Positions 37,540-50,000 of a stretch of DNA of 64,000 nucleotides are shown here, piece by piece. Positions within the stretch are counted from its first letter, which is position 1; each line of letters opens with the position of its first letter. Made by a program: the position numbers and the translations under genes. The stretch lies in contig CM041547.1 in NCBI GenBank assembly GCA_023238725.1, forward strand, positions 19,353,144 to 19,417,143. The letters run 5' to 3'. Below the pieces are notes generated by a model. The model was not told the DNA's origin, made no database searches, and saw nothing but the letters and a program-made list of their open reading frames with translations. The stretch is from Scortum barcoo. Its lineage: Eukaryota; Chordata; Actinopteri; Centrarchiformes; Terapontidae.

Positions 37540-37615
37540 AGGTGAGGAGGGGAAGAAGGAGAAGAAGAAGAAGAAAAAGACGAAGAAAGAGACGGAGAAC
37601 AGGGAGACAAAGGAT
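37540..37615 (+). repeat. Polypurine tract just 5' of the first ankfn1 exon
   Basis: GA-rich on the plus strand, pyrimidine-rich in the gene's sense direction, ending about 15 bases before the ATG of exon 1. It could act as a polypyrimidine tract for a splice acceptor (TCCATGAG) inside that exon, if the exon is not the first. Confidence 0.6.
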
Positions 37616-39613
37616 AGCTGAAGAGAATGAAGAAATAGTTGGCGGTGTGATGGATTGGTTAGTTCATGAAAAGAATGATTAGGACCCCCCGACTGAAGAT
37701 CCTCAGAGAGGGAAGACGAAAAGTGGCATTTGAAACAGAAAAAAAAATGAGAGCTTGGGGAGAGTGAGAAAAGGTGAAAGTCATTAGGAACCTGGAGGAG
37801 TGCATAGCAGGGAATGAGGTGAGAAATAAAAAGAGGTGGAAAAAAAACAGAAAATAAACAGTCAGTCTCACAGAGATTCTTCTACAGCAAAGGCAATTTT
37901 CTGCAGACTTGAAGGGTGAGTATAGGCTGAGCTGAGTAGTGCTGTTGTGTGGGTGGATAAATGGATAAAAGTTACAATGCCTGTACACTGTAGATGAAAA
38001 ATGCCTTGAAGCATTTATTTTTGTGCCTCTTACTATTCTCCCTTTTATGTGACACGGGTTTTATTCGCTTTGAATGGACTCTCTGAGCGCACAAAATGGC
38101 CGACCCATCAATCTAATCACCTAAAGAAAAGCAATCTCATGTAGAAGAGCCAAAATCCTTATAATAAATATGGATCATCAGCTTGAAGATAAAAATCCAT
38201 CATCACCATTGCAGCCATGACGGTTCATTATCAATTCCATTGCCTTTTCATCCTTATAATCAGTCACTTTTGTGCCTGAAAATCTGTCTTTTTACACTTG
38301 CTGCAAAATGCATTCAGGCGTGGTTTTTCTCCTTTTTTTCCCTCTTCCTCTTCAGTCAGCAAATCTTCACTTTCATTTTGTCCCTGTCTTTAATTCTTAT
38401 TCCCTCTCTCCTTTCACAACCCTACAGTTCGGAGTGATTTTCTCGTCACTTCGGTTTACGTCACGCCCTGAGCATTCAGATCTGAAGAGCATCTTTACTA
38501 AAAGGGGGACACTCAAGCTCTATCATCTCTGCCATCTCCATCTCTCACATCACCACTTTCCCATCTGAAGAAAAGCCTCAACTTTCAGCGGTTTTCAGAA
38601 TTTAATCTCTATCAAGTCAAGTCCCGGTGTGCTGAGTAGTCCACTGTCATTGTGTGAAAGTGAATACTCCCTTGTTTGGTGCTAGCTGAGGACAGAATAT
38701 GAGGCTTCTGGCCACAATGACGCCACATCTCTTAGTGACTCATTGCTATTGTACCTGCTACCTCACCATGTGACTCACTTGCATGCACAGTACCTGCGCT
38801 GTCTATATGTGTGGACTGTATAGGGGGTAATACCAACCACTGTTATTGGTACAGTGTAGCCTTGTTTGTTTATGTCTTCCACAACATCAATTGTGGAAAG
38901 TTCTAATGGAACAGATTAACTTTAGTGTTTGCCTTTTTTTTGAGGCAGCACAAAGACAAGACGAGGCAAAACAGAGGAGGAGAGGAAAGAGGTGTTTGCA
39001 AACTCCGCAGGCACTGCTGCTGAGAATAACCGGTTAGCGTGAAGCACTTTAAAAGGAACCTGTTGCTGACCTGCGAGCAGACAGATCCACTGTGGTTTTG
39101 TTGCATGTCAGTTTCTTAGGTTGTGGTGATGTTGTTTTTTTTTTGGTTTTTTATCTCAGTGCTGTGGCCCACCAGAGTATGCTGTGTATTTGCAAATAGG
39201 CTTTCTGTTTTGTCAGTCTGCTAAATGCTGTGGCTCACACGTTCAGCTGTACATGGAAACTTCAGATGACTAATATTTCTTATCCTCCAGGAAGTGATGC
39301 TGTACATTCTTTTGTGTAAATATACCACAGAGGACATCACCTCAGTCACCAACAGTTATCTCACAGTATCAAAAGCCGGACTTTGTTCACATGCATTGTG
39401 CAGACTACAGTTATTCTTATAGATTATTTACAGGCAGAATAAATGTAACATCAAAAGACAAAATTATAATGATCATGATACCTAAACAACAGCAGAACTG
39501 TAAGCAATGAATGTCAGAACATAAATGAATCTTTCTGCATGGCAAGTTAACTACAGCCTCCAAGTCATCACAAAATGTAGGTATAAAAGCTTCTACAAGT
39601 CATAAAACACCAA

Positions 39614-39684
<71 letters not shown>

Positions 39685-39913
39685 AATGGCACATAGTTAC
39701 TGCAGACACTTGCTGTTAGACAGGAGACTAGAATAAAATTCGCTGTGGATTTACATCTAGTGGAAAACTACCAAAACAGTGTCATAAATCCATAGTTAAT
39801 AGTTTGGCACCGAATGGAGCAATGTGATCCGATGATTTTGGACAACGGGTTAAATAAACTATGCACAGTCTGAACTTTGTGTCATATGTTGTTAAGAGTT
39901 TTACATTTCTTAC
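37616..39913. other. Upstream of ankfn1 exon 1; no exon resolved
   Basis: About 2.3 kb. If the candidate exon at 39914-39971 belongs to ankfn1, this is its first intron. It contains the ATCT microsatellite at 39614-39685 and nothing else I can identify. Confidence 0.45.
39614..39685. repeat. (ATCT)n microsatellite
   Basis: Eighteen uninterrupted ATCT units. Confidence 0.97.
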
Positions 39914-39971
39914 CGTAAGTCGCCACTTTCATTTGAATCGGCCTCTTGTCCACCGCTGCACCGTTCACCAT
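39914..39971 (-). CDS. Candidate upstream first coding exon (ankfn1?)
   Basis: ATG at 39971 opens a frame MVNGAAVDKRPIQMKVATY that runs into a strong donor (ACG followed by GTAAGA), ending in phase 1. A GC box (CCGCCCCC) lies about 155 bp upstream near 40130 and CpG-rich CG repeats lie in between, so it looks like a first exon with a promoter. However, the exon at 37365-37526 has no acceptor in the right phase, so a missing exon or another transcript would be needed. Confidence 0.4.
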
Positions 39972-40067
39972 GTTTGACTTGTTCCATAAAAGCCCTCCTG
40001 CTGCTCACATACCTCTGAGGGTGAAGTGCACCTGAACGTCACATCTGACTGAGAGTCTGCCGCTACC

Positions 40068-40071
<4 letters not shown>

Positions 40072-40098
<27 letters not shown>

Positions 40099-40115
40099 CG
40101 CGCGCGCGCACACAC
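40072..40115. repeat. (CA)n(CG)n compound dinucleotide repeat
   Basis: CA repeat followed by CGCGCGCGCG and more CA. Alternating purine-pyrimidine of this kind can form Z-DNA. It sits upstream of the candidate first exon at 39914-39971. Confidence 0.9.
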
Positions 40116-40265
40116 GTCTTCCTTGTTCCGCCCCCTTCCTACTTTATGTCATTTAATTTCTCAGAAAACGTTTGGTTAAGACTATAAAAGGAATTTTGTC
40201 TGATATAAATAATAACTATATATAGAGTGACTATATATAAATTAATAATAAGTATTTTGTTCACC

Positions 40266-40317
<52 letters not shown>

Positions 40318-41883
40318 AGGATTTTATAGCTACAGTAAGGTTTACAGATTCTATAGGTCCTTTTAAAAAGCATGATAGGATGTCCAGTCTCTATAGTAAG
40401 AGACTGAGTAGTGTAAATTATGTGTCAACAGTGAATGCCGGAGTATCTATTATTTCTGAGCAGTGAAGCAAGCAGACAACGCAGTCCTAGACCTTGCTAT
40501 AGTGGTACTGTCATCATTACCTTTACGTAAAAATGGCGTTGCTACTCCCTGACTTGTACATGTCTTTGTTAGTGGAAACAGTTTGTTAAAATAATGTGAG
40601 CAGCCTGACGTTGTGACAAAGTGTGGGCTGGTGACTGGAAAGATGTATAAAGCTATATTTAGGGTGACTCAACTCCCACGGCAATGGCTGCTGTATGTGA
40701 CCGGGTGCTGAAATAAAATAAGTCTGAAATGTTTCTTATACTATTATTGCCTGACTGTTTCAGACTACTGACTCATCTTTGTGTGTGTGCATCTGTGTGG
40801 TGTTCATATGCACAGGAAGTGGTTCAAGATATATCAAACCAAATGAGAGAAAAGTGAAGGCCTGGCAATAATGTGAAAAATGTTTGCATGTTAAGTCTCC
40901 ACTTATGCTTGGACAGGAGCCGAATCCATTTTTCTCTGTGTTGTATTAGCCTCCGAAGTATTGTCTGTGTGATACAGTTGTCAAATAAAGTTGACAGATA
41001 TGCATCGGCTCCAACCCGAGTAGAGAGGAGGGCTCTCTTTCTCTTTCTCTCTCTCTCAGGGGCCAATAAACCTCCAAGGCTGATGGATTTAGCTCATGTC
41101 CAAGCACAAATGGAGACTTTAGAAGCAAATATTTTCCACCTTCTTTGTCAGCTACTCTTCACAGTCTGCCAAACAAGGCTCTGACCACTTCCTGTACACA
41201 CAGTCCTAACACGGCACACGGTGGCTCCAATATGTTTGCTGGAGCACAGCGGATTTGTCAGAGGCAACACATATTGCACACTGAGAAACTATGAGAGATT
41301 AGCCTGCTGCACACACTGGTGCACACTCATGCACAGTGGCCACGCAGAGACACACACTCGCACTGAGGCAGAGCTGAGCAGGCTACACTTGCTGTCATGC
41401 ACTTCTTTGATGTGCAGTGAACTCTGCTTAAGGAGAAGTAGAGAGAGATTATGAATTGACATTTTGGTAGTGGCTGATACTCACCCCCACACTCCTATCA
41501 TCAGACAGTTGCTCAGTTGCCGAGAGGCTTTTGTTGTCATGGCGATAACCAAATTGTGGCCTTTGCTGTTAAATGATACCGCAAAACAAACTCATGCATC
41601 CCAACGTACACTCACAGCACATTATTCAACAATGACATCTTGGAGGATAAACTTGTGCTGATGCATCACTTCGAAGATAATCATTTTCCCCCAAAAAAGA
41701 TATCAGCTTGCCCTTGAACTTTAAAGACTTTTGATAGAAAAACTGTATAATAATGACAGAGCAACAAGCCCCTGAGAAGAAACATGGGTTCTAAGTAGCT
41801 CTAAATGTGATGGTGTGGCAAATGCAGTATTTCTTTGAGAAGTTTTGATAAGAATATGAAATATCCTTTGTACAGCCTGTGTC
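40116..41883. other. Intergenic between ankfn1 and the piggyBac relic
   Basis: About 1.8 kb. A GC box lies near 40130 and an AAT array at 40266-40317. The rest shows no exon or recognisable element. Confidence 0.5.
40266..40317. repeat. (AAT)n trinucleotide microsatellite
   Basis: About 52 bases of uninterrupted TAA/AAT repeat. Confidence 0.95.
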
Positions 41884-42109
41884 TTAACCCTTGTATTGTC
41901 TTCACTTTTAGGACCTTCTGGTATCCCTCGGGTCAAATTGACCTGACCCAGGGCACATTTGGGGTTTTAAAAACTATTCTGAAATAAAATTTTACTCATA
42001 AACCATTAACATATATTGTCTTTATCTCAATTTCAAACAATAGAGATAACATATTTGCTTAATGATTGAAATCAGTTTCTACTAGAAGACAAGTAACAAT
42101 GGAAGTGTG

Positions 42110-42397
42110 AGAAGCTGGGGTCCTGGGCACACGATGTCTCCTTTAGATCTGCAGTGTCACTAGTGCCTTGCCTAGCTAGCTTCTCAAGGAAGAAGTCGTC
42201 TTCTTTGGAGCTTCCTTTGGTTCCAGTGTAGGTTGATTGCCATCCAGATTGTAAATGTAAATTATGTTATAGGCTGAGCCATCCAGCTTGTTGTAAAAGA
42301 TCACGAGTGGCGACTGTGCAAGTGTTCTTCTTTGACAGCTGTGGCAGAGTGGCAGACCAGCAGCTTGTCTAAGTTGTCTACCCCTCCTTTGGTGACC
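42110..42397 (-). pseudogene. piggyBac transposase C-terminal relic
   Basis: KGGVD (third Asp of the DDD triad), FYNKLD and the LGKALVT segment occur in the family's usual order on the minus strand but in different frames with stops. The N-terminal half is absent. Confidence 0.8.
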
Positions 42398-42626
42398 TCC
42401 TTTGGCTTACGGTCCCCCTGGCTACTTATTGCTCAATTGTTGTTGCTGAGTGCTCATGAGCACTTTCCCCCTTTTTTTGGTATGTAAGATACCTGGGCAA
42501 TATTGGCCATTCACATAAAGTTGGAGGAACGGACTAGCCTGACAGAGACGGTAAAGACTTCAGGAAAGTGAGAGCAAACAGCTTCTCTGTGCCTTAGATG
42601 CCTATATTATATAGTGTAACGTTATC

Positions 42627-42665
42627 TGTGTGTGTGTGTGTGTGTGTGGGTTAGGGTTAGGGTTT
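42627..42665 (+). repeat. (TG)n followed by two GGGTTA units
   Basis: A TG run passes into GGGTTAGGGTTAGGGTTTG near the right end of the piggyBac relic. The telomere-like part is only about 2.5 units. Confidence 0.85.
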
Positions 42666-42705
42666 GAAACGGGTCAATTTAACCCAAATACCATACAAGG
42701 GTTAA

Positions 42706-44016
42706 TCACTATCAGCAGTCTGTTATATACGATCACACCTGATAAAGAATCCTTCATTGCGACATAACTAAGCAGCAAAACATTTAACCATTAGCTCCAT
42801 GCACCGAAGAAGTGTCAGTCTTTTATTTTGAAATTTAAACAATTAAAGACCTCTAACCTTTATTAGCGATTCCTTATTGTCAGGAGATTATGCCTTGTCC
42901 AGGAAAATGGACCCCACATGACCCCACTTAAATTTGATTATTCTCACAGATTTTACCCTGAATTTTAAGACACAACTTCCTTATTCCCCTCAAAGAAAAC
43001 AGCTCTTTAATCCAACTGAACTAATCCACCTGATAAACAGTCACCTTATGCTTTGATGGAGCTGGTGTCTCAGATGCATCCTCCTCAATGATAAATATGT
43101 TTGTCAAATTCCACAACAACAACAACAAAAAAAAAAAAAGAAGCCAAGGTGCTCCTAGAGGCAAACTCCACTGGCATTCATACACGGAAACTAAATTTTA
43201 TTAAAGATTCTGGCTGCTGCCTTCCAAGTGTATCCTCTCTCACAACATCAAAGACATTTATTTCAAAATCATACATTAAATGTGCCGCATCCAAGATGCG
43301 TGGATGCTGAAGAAACATCTATTTGTTTTTTCTTCTAATGTGAACTGAGGTGAACTCTCTTCTTGCTCTCACACAACAACAAAAGTAAAGGCAGAACGTA
43401 ATTAAATCTTACAAACAGGCCACATTTGAGAAACTCTGAGGCCAATATAACTCTCATATATCTATATACTGTCTGCAATTTAAACTAATATTCTATAAAT
43501 TAATAACATTTAAATACATTTTATGACACTTTAATGTTTGTTAAGTCTGCTCATAGACTGTATATAATACTAATAATCTATTTTACAAGCAGTCAATGAT
43601 TTAGCTAAACTTTGTTTACATACATTGTATTGTTAATAAAGTTTTATTTAAAAAAAGAGTGTGTACACCCTCAAACTGAATCTCTAACATAATTGTTTAG
43701 CTTAATGGTAAGTTTACAGAGTTTATCAATGTATTTTATGTGGCGGTGTTAATACTTTACATTTGTACATTTTTAGAGAAAACCTTAAAAAGAAACATAG
43801 CACCGAGTAGATACAACTATAAAGTTTGTTGTTGAGCAACACAGCCTGCAAGTTGCTAATTGACGTTAGCTCACCTTGATGTCTTAACTATTCAGGCTGT
43901 TTAATGAGTACATTTTGTTTGTTTGTTTGTTTGTTTTACTCACCTGCCGGACTTACTTAATTTAACTGATTAACTTACTCCACGGTGTTTTAGTTTCAAC
44001 AGGTTGGAGCAGTGAA
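42706..44016. other. mei1 5' flank
   Basis: About 1.3 kb, AT-rich, with a (TTTG)n run at 43914-43936. It presumably holds the mei1 promoter, but no recognisable core element stands out. mei1 and ankfn1 are divergently arranged and about 6.5 kb apart (about 4 kb if 39971 is the ankfn1 start). Confidence 0.5.
43914..43936. repeat. (TTTG)n short repeat
   Basis: Five units just upstream of mei1. Confidence 0.8.
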
Positions 44017-47000
44017 ATGACGAGCAGGGACGTTGTTTATGAGAAGATCCACGCCAGACATGACCCGCGGTGGAGCGGCCGCCTGGGGCCTGCAGAGGGG
44101 GGCGGCCTGCTGCTCTGTGTGGCCTGTGTCATTGAAATGATAGAGAGTGATGAGATTTCGGTGAAACATCTATATACATATGATGAACTTGTTTTTTAAT
44201 CTTATTTCTGTATGACGCTTTGACTTAAAAATGAAGTTACAGGTGTGTGTCAGCCTCCAGCCCTCCCTGTCTCAGGCACTATTTAGGATTGAGCAGAAAA
44301 TATTAATGGAAAATGCATTATCCTTTTAATTTCCCATGATGCACCGGCCTTATTCACTTTCCCATCTCTCTCTCCCACTGTCTCTCTCTCCCTCCTTCTG
44401 TCTGTGTTTTACAGTCTGTGAGAAAGTCTTTTGCCTTGTCTGGTATCAGCGGAGTGCTGAAGTGTTCCCCAGGGGCCTTGAGAGAGCTGTTCCGGCAAGA
44501 CCACAGAGTGTCTCTGCGTTTTATTGCGTCTCTGCTCGGTGAGAAATAGCGGCACATGCAGCATGAGGTTAAAGGATGCAAAGGATTGACCAAGACAAAT
44601 AATTAAGACGCACTGGACGTTCATCTCTAAATAGTTACAGTTTGTTACACTGCCATAAAGAGTCCTATATGTTTGGACAGTCACTTATTAATGACAAAAC
44701 AAGAGGCACCAACAGTGAGGAGTGCACAGATCCTCCACTTCACACCGACCATCACTAACCAACAGACGCCCAGTTTACTTTAATGACCTTCCCTCTCCTT
44801 GGAACTAATCTCCACTGGGTCAGCTCACAGTGCTCCTGCTGCAGTCACATCACTGATTTTCTGCAAGGTCACACTGAACAACCAAGACAATAGCTGTTAT
44901 CACATAACCTAGGAAGTAAGATAGAGAATATTATCATATTCATATAAATATTCAGTGTTCAGAATAATACAGCTACATTTAAAAAAAGAAAAAAATAGAT
45001 AATAGAGTTGAGCTGCTCTTCACTTCTTTTTCTTCATGTTATCACATTGCCATCTGTAGTAGGATTAAAACAACACGCTGGATATTAAGTTTGGTGCCTT
45101 TTGATGCCATTGATGTTCCCTTTTCATGACAGCTAGATTAAATCTAATGTAAAATTGTATTGTGGTTGCATAGTTTAATTATTTAACTCATTTACACTAT
45201 AAAAGTCATTAGCATATATTTAAGCGGACCATTTTGTTTCTGACTAGATATTCTTTCAGATCCCATCACTGATATTTTCTCGGGGGGAAAATACTCATTT
45301 TATTTATAGGATTTATAAGATTTAAGACGAAGTCATAGAGAGTTGGCAAAAAATGCAAAAGAATCAGCCTAAAATCTGATTGCAGGAAACAGAATCTGAA
45401 AACTTAACATAACCTGACTGATGTTCTTGGCAGGTATTTGTTATGCAGTTGTTTACACTAGGGATAGTTTAATCAGATAATTCTCCATGTAAGAATCAGA
45501 AAGGTTAACAACACAACAGATAACAGAATACAGTGATTGATGAGACTCTTTGAGCGCAGCATGAATTGGTACAGCTGTCTTGGATATATGTGAAGTCATC
45601 AGTATTTTGACAACCGTGTAATGAAGCCAAGTCACCCTGTGAGATCATGCTTATGTGCGGAGAGGGCGTACCTTTATTAGACCTGTATTGTGGTTAATAA
45701 TTTACTACCAGGGCCAGTACATTATCCTCACCACAAGTCTTTTATAGGAGATGTTATGAGAATGGCAGATAAAAAGCACTGGTAAGTTTGTTTATAAAAT
45801 GTGTTTTTATGGCGCCACATCATCAGAGGATATTACTGACACTTTGTCCTCACTGCATGACTTTCCCCATGTTACTGCAGCATAAAGTATTAGATCTACA
45901 CAAATTGAACTCCAATCAGATTAGTACAATGAGAGGATATATGGCTACATGGTAAGCCGGTGAAAGCTCTGACCAATATGACAAGACATCATCAGCCATT
46001 ACAGTGCTTGTGCTTGTGGTCTGCTGAGCTTCACCATGTGCCAATGAAAGCATAATCCAATATAAAATATGCCTTTCATCTTCCCCACTTCGCATCATCC
46101 TTTTGTACATGCTTGTAGGACAGTATTTACAGATGCAACCATAGATGGTGTTATTTCTTTTACACTTGCTTTAAGCCTTTTTTTGGCACTACATGTTTTG
46201 GAACCCTAAAACTAACACAAAATGCCGTAGATACAACATTTGTGACGATCACACATCAGCAACATGAATCTCATTTAATGTCTTTGAACCTTACTATTCC
46301 TAACCACCTTAGTTTATTTTTCATATATGAGTATTCAGTTTGTTCTTCCTTTTTCATATTGCATTTTGGTGAGACCTTTGTATGTTGCAATAGGCTTCTG
46401 AAGTGTGCTTTTGAAATCTAGCCTGTCATTACTCCCTAGGGATGCTTCTCACCGTGGAGGACCCAGCCACTCTGGAAAAGGTTGACCAAGGTGAAGAGAT
46501 GCCTCTTTGTGGTTTGGATAATATGCGTGTGTGTGTGTGTTTGTCTGTGTGTGTGTTGTATGCCCACGCACACATGCATTTGTACACACTCACATTGTCA
46601 CATTGCACTCACACAAACATAGTTACAGGCTTTCTCTGTAGTTCTCTGTAGTTCAGGTCACGGTCACTGCTGGTTACTAAGGTGATCTTACATTGACTCT
46701 ATATACCAATTTCTAAATGTAACATTTAGAAATGCAGTGAAATGTAACCTCATTTCACATGATATGATATTCTTCCACTGCTGCTCTGTGCAGTAACTTT
46801 TCTCTTTATTTTAATGATCAGTCTCTAGGCTGGTATTTCCCTTCTCTTAATCTTGGTCTCTCAGTGAACCAGCAGTTTTTAGCGCTTTGACAGTAAGATT
46901 TGTCTCTCTGCAGCGAAGTCTTTCAAAGTGCAAAAATGTTTTGGTAAGTGCAAATGACAAAATGATTTTATGGTCGCTGTCTTAAAATGCCTCAGGGACC

Positions 47001-50000
47001 ACTTTGCTCTAATAGTTGGTAGGGTGCATAAAATCTGACACTGTTTTTGCTCTTTGCACAAAGAATGTGTGAAGAACATATTTTGCAACTCATTTGAGCC
47101 CTATAAATAATGCAGCCATAATATCTGGGTGTGTGAGGAGAAACAAATGAGGGGAGAGAAAGCGAAGAATCCTCCAGAGCTTTTCTAACACCAGCTAAGC
47201 AGTAATGTATAGCAGCCATCTTAATAAGAGTTTTAGCTGAGAGGTATACCTGCATACTGTCCTGTCCATACTGTGACATCATATCTTATGTTACTAAACA
47301 ATATGGGCTGTTGGTAGCATATAATGAAATCAGAACTAGAACCGAAATCCTTCAAAGAAACAGAAAATTAAAAAAGATGCAACTCTAGATTACTCATCAT
47401 TTTTCATTTTTGAATCAAATATTTTCAGCAGTTGTTTTTCTCACAGTTGCAGAGCAGTTCCTAGAAAAGTGGAAAACTAATGTGATGTTTATTTAATGAA
47501 TTGTTCTCTGTGTTTTGTGTTTGGTGTGTGTTTGGTGATGCATGTGTGTCTGTGTACATGCATGTGCGTGTCAGTGCTGGTTCAGCTGCTTTTAGAGCTT
47601 CAGAGTGAGCCATCATTTCACTTTGTTTTGGACAAGATACACAAACAGGTGAGAACAACCCAGACATAAAGAGAAACACATCTGCTACTCTACACATGCA
47701 GGCACAGAAACATACTCAACATGTTAGAATATGTAACAGCACAACAACATATCCTCCTGGGGTTGTTTAGCAAACAGACAGTGTGCCTTTCTCCCTTTGG
47801 CTGCTGTTGTGTCACTTGGGAAGGTATTAGTGGAAAAGCCTCATTCAGAAGCCGACGCTGCAGGTGGAAAATGCTAAAGCTCTGTATACTGATGATGACA
47901 GAGGTATAACATCAGACAAAGGTGCAGGCAGGTCTCATTTACCTCTCTAGAATAGAGCCTGATTGAACTTTTTCAGGAAAATATACTTGAGGAACCCTCT
48001 GTTCAGAAAACAGATTTTTAATGCGATCTGACTACTGGAAAGAAAAATAGGTTTGTTTTCTGAGGTCAGACAAAGAATGAATTACAAGATTGTGCAAGTT
48101 GTAATTTTGTACTTGAAGTTCAATTTGTTTTCAGTGTAAAGAATAAATACATCTTATGCAACACAATTTTAACCATCATGTTGTGTTCATTTCATGTTAA
48201 ACGATTTTGTGTTCCCTGGTCAAAAATGACCGTTCCATTAAGACTCATCATAAAAACTATAATAATACATATATTATCACTATTTGTTGTGTTAGATTTT
48301 TTTTTTTATCAACTTAAAGTTCTTGTGAACATTACAAGTTTTGAATTTCTATTTGTTATTCATGGCCTGTATGCCTCATTGATCTGAGCTTATACATCTT
48401 GAATTTGAGTTCTAAAAAACATATAATTTCTGGATTATTTTGACTTTAAGAAATAATCAGATGAAACATATAATGCTGTTTATCTTTATTTATACTGACT
48501 AATTTGGGTCAAAGTTACCAAGGACATTTGTTTTGAAACCATTTAAAAATTTTTAAACAGTCACATAAAGTAACACCTTTTGTGTTCCTGGTCAAAAGTG
48601 ACCGGGAAGATTTTATTTGTGTACAAGAGGAAATTATCCCAACACTACACTTAACAATTTCACAATATTCCAAGATCAATATCTTAATACATTAAAGAAC
48701 AACTGTTATAATATGAGCACTATAAAATGGATTTAATACTTATAATTCCGCTAGAGGCTAGCTGTTTGTAAGAGATGCTTTTTCCCGGGGTTTTCCCTCT
48801 CGTGTCGTTTTCCCTCCGTGTTTCACATTTTGAGCAGTGTTGCATGCATCTTATATGCATTGCATTTATGGCACGTTACTCTTGTTTTCACATCAGTTAT
48901 TTCTTGGTCTGGATTATATTCTGTCATCTTCAGCTTCTGACACTTCCTCCTCTAATCCATCCTCACTGCCAGTTTCCTGGCCTCTCTCCTCCTCACCAGT
49001 GTGGTGATCAAATATATAATCAAGAGCCTCACTTACTGTTATGTCGGCCTGCCATGGTGCTGCCACATAATGAACCGTGAGCAAGGCCTCATAAAAGCAT
49101 TATATACCAAAGCTACGAGAAAAGTTCAGTATTATTGAAACTACGTTGCAGCTGTCTGTGAGAACTGCCAACAGGTGTTGAAACTCTGCTGGGCAAAGGT
49201 TCGTAGTGGTTGAAAGGGAACCCAAAGTGTGTGTGTGTGTGTGTGTGTGCATGTGCATGCATGCATGCATGTGTGTGTGTGCGTGTGTTCATCTGACAAA
49301 TGAGGATGTACCTGAGCTCACTTTTATACACTAATTGTCGTCTCCCCCATTCATTTCTAATGACCGGTTCATTTTTGACCGGGAACACCAAGAGTGTACA
49401 AAAGTTTAATAAAACACACAAAATTGTATTTAAGTCAATACAATTTATTGAACTTAATTGACAAAGTCAAGGAATCTAAGGCCTGATCAAATTAAGTACA
49501 TTTTTCAGAGATAAAACTTTTAAATCGGTCAAATTTGACCGGAACACAACATGAGGGTTAAGTAAAAAATCATAAATTTCTGTATGGATTTTTTCACGCC
49601 TGCTGTGCTGCTACAACTTTCCTGATGAGTTGATTTTGAAAATCCTACTGTTGGTCACATATCTTAGGCAAAAGTGCTGGTGTATAGCGCTTTGCTTCAA
49701 GACACCGACTGCCACTGTTCTTCATTTATCTTCCGTTCTCCTTTGTATTACTTGATTCTGTTTAAAGTGTCACAATCCGTGTGTGGTGTCTGACATCCTG
49801 TTGATGTTGTGTCATATACCTACATGCTGTGAAGCCTTCATGAATATGTTCCTGTTCTGTGTTCATCCAGACAAGTTCCTTTGCATTGTTGTATATCTAT
49901 TCTCATTGCTTTTTGCTTTTGCCCGTTCCCTATAAAGCTGAGTGAACAGCTCAGTGTGAAGCATTTCCAGCCCACCTTCATCTTCTTGGGGAGCCTAGTG

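Larger units (their letters stand above)
41884..42705 (-). mobile_element. Internally deleted piggyBac-family DNA transposon
   Basis: Bounded by TTAA at 41884-41887 and 42702-42705, the piggyBac target duplication. The termini are inverted: CCCTTGTAT at 41888-41896 and ATACAAGGG at 42693-42701. On the minus strand the interior carries a decayed end of a piggyBac transposase: TKGGVDNLDKLL near 42363-42393, containing the last catalytic Asp, then in another frame VIFYNKLDGSAYNIIYIYNL (about 42240-42305) and GKALVT (about 42160). In-frame stops and frameshifts show it is defunct. Subterminal palindromes (GGTCAAATTGACC at 41931) are probably transposase-binding repeats. Confidence 0.85.

Noticed and set aside
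39614..39685. Regular short repeat considered as an array element
   Set aside because: A pure tetranucleotide microsatellite without spacers; not CRISPR, which is not expected in a vertebrate.
42648..42665. Telomere-like GGGTTA units
   Set aside because: Only about two and a half units next to a TG run; too short to call an interstitial telomere.
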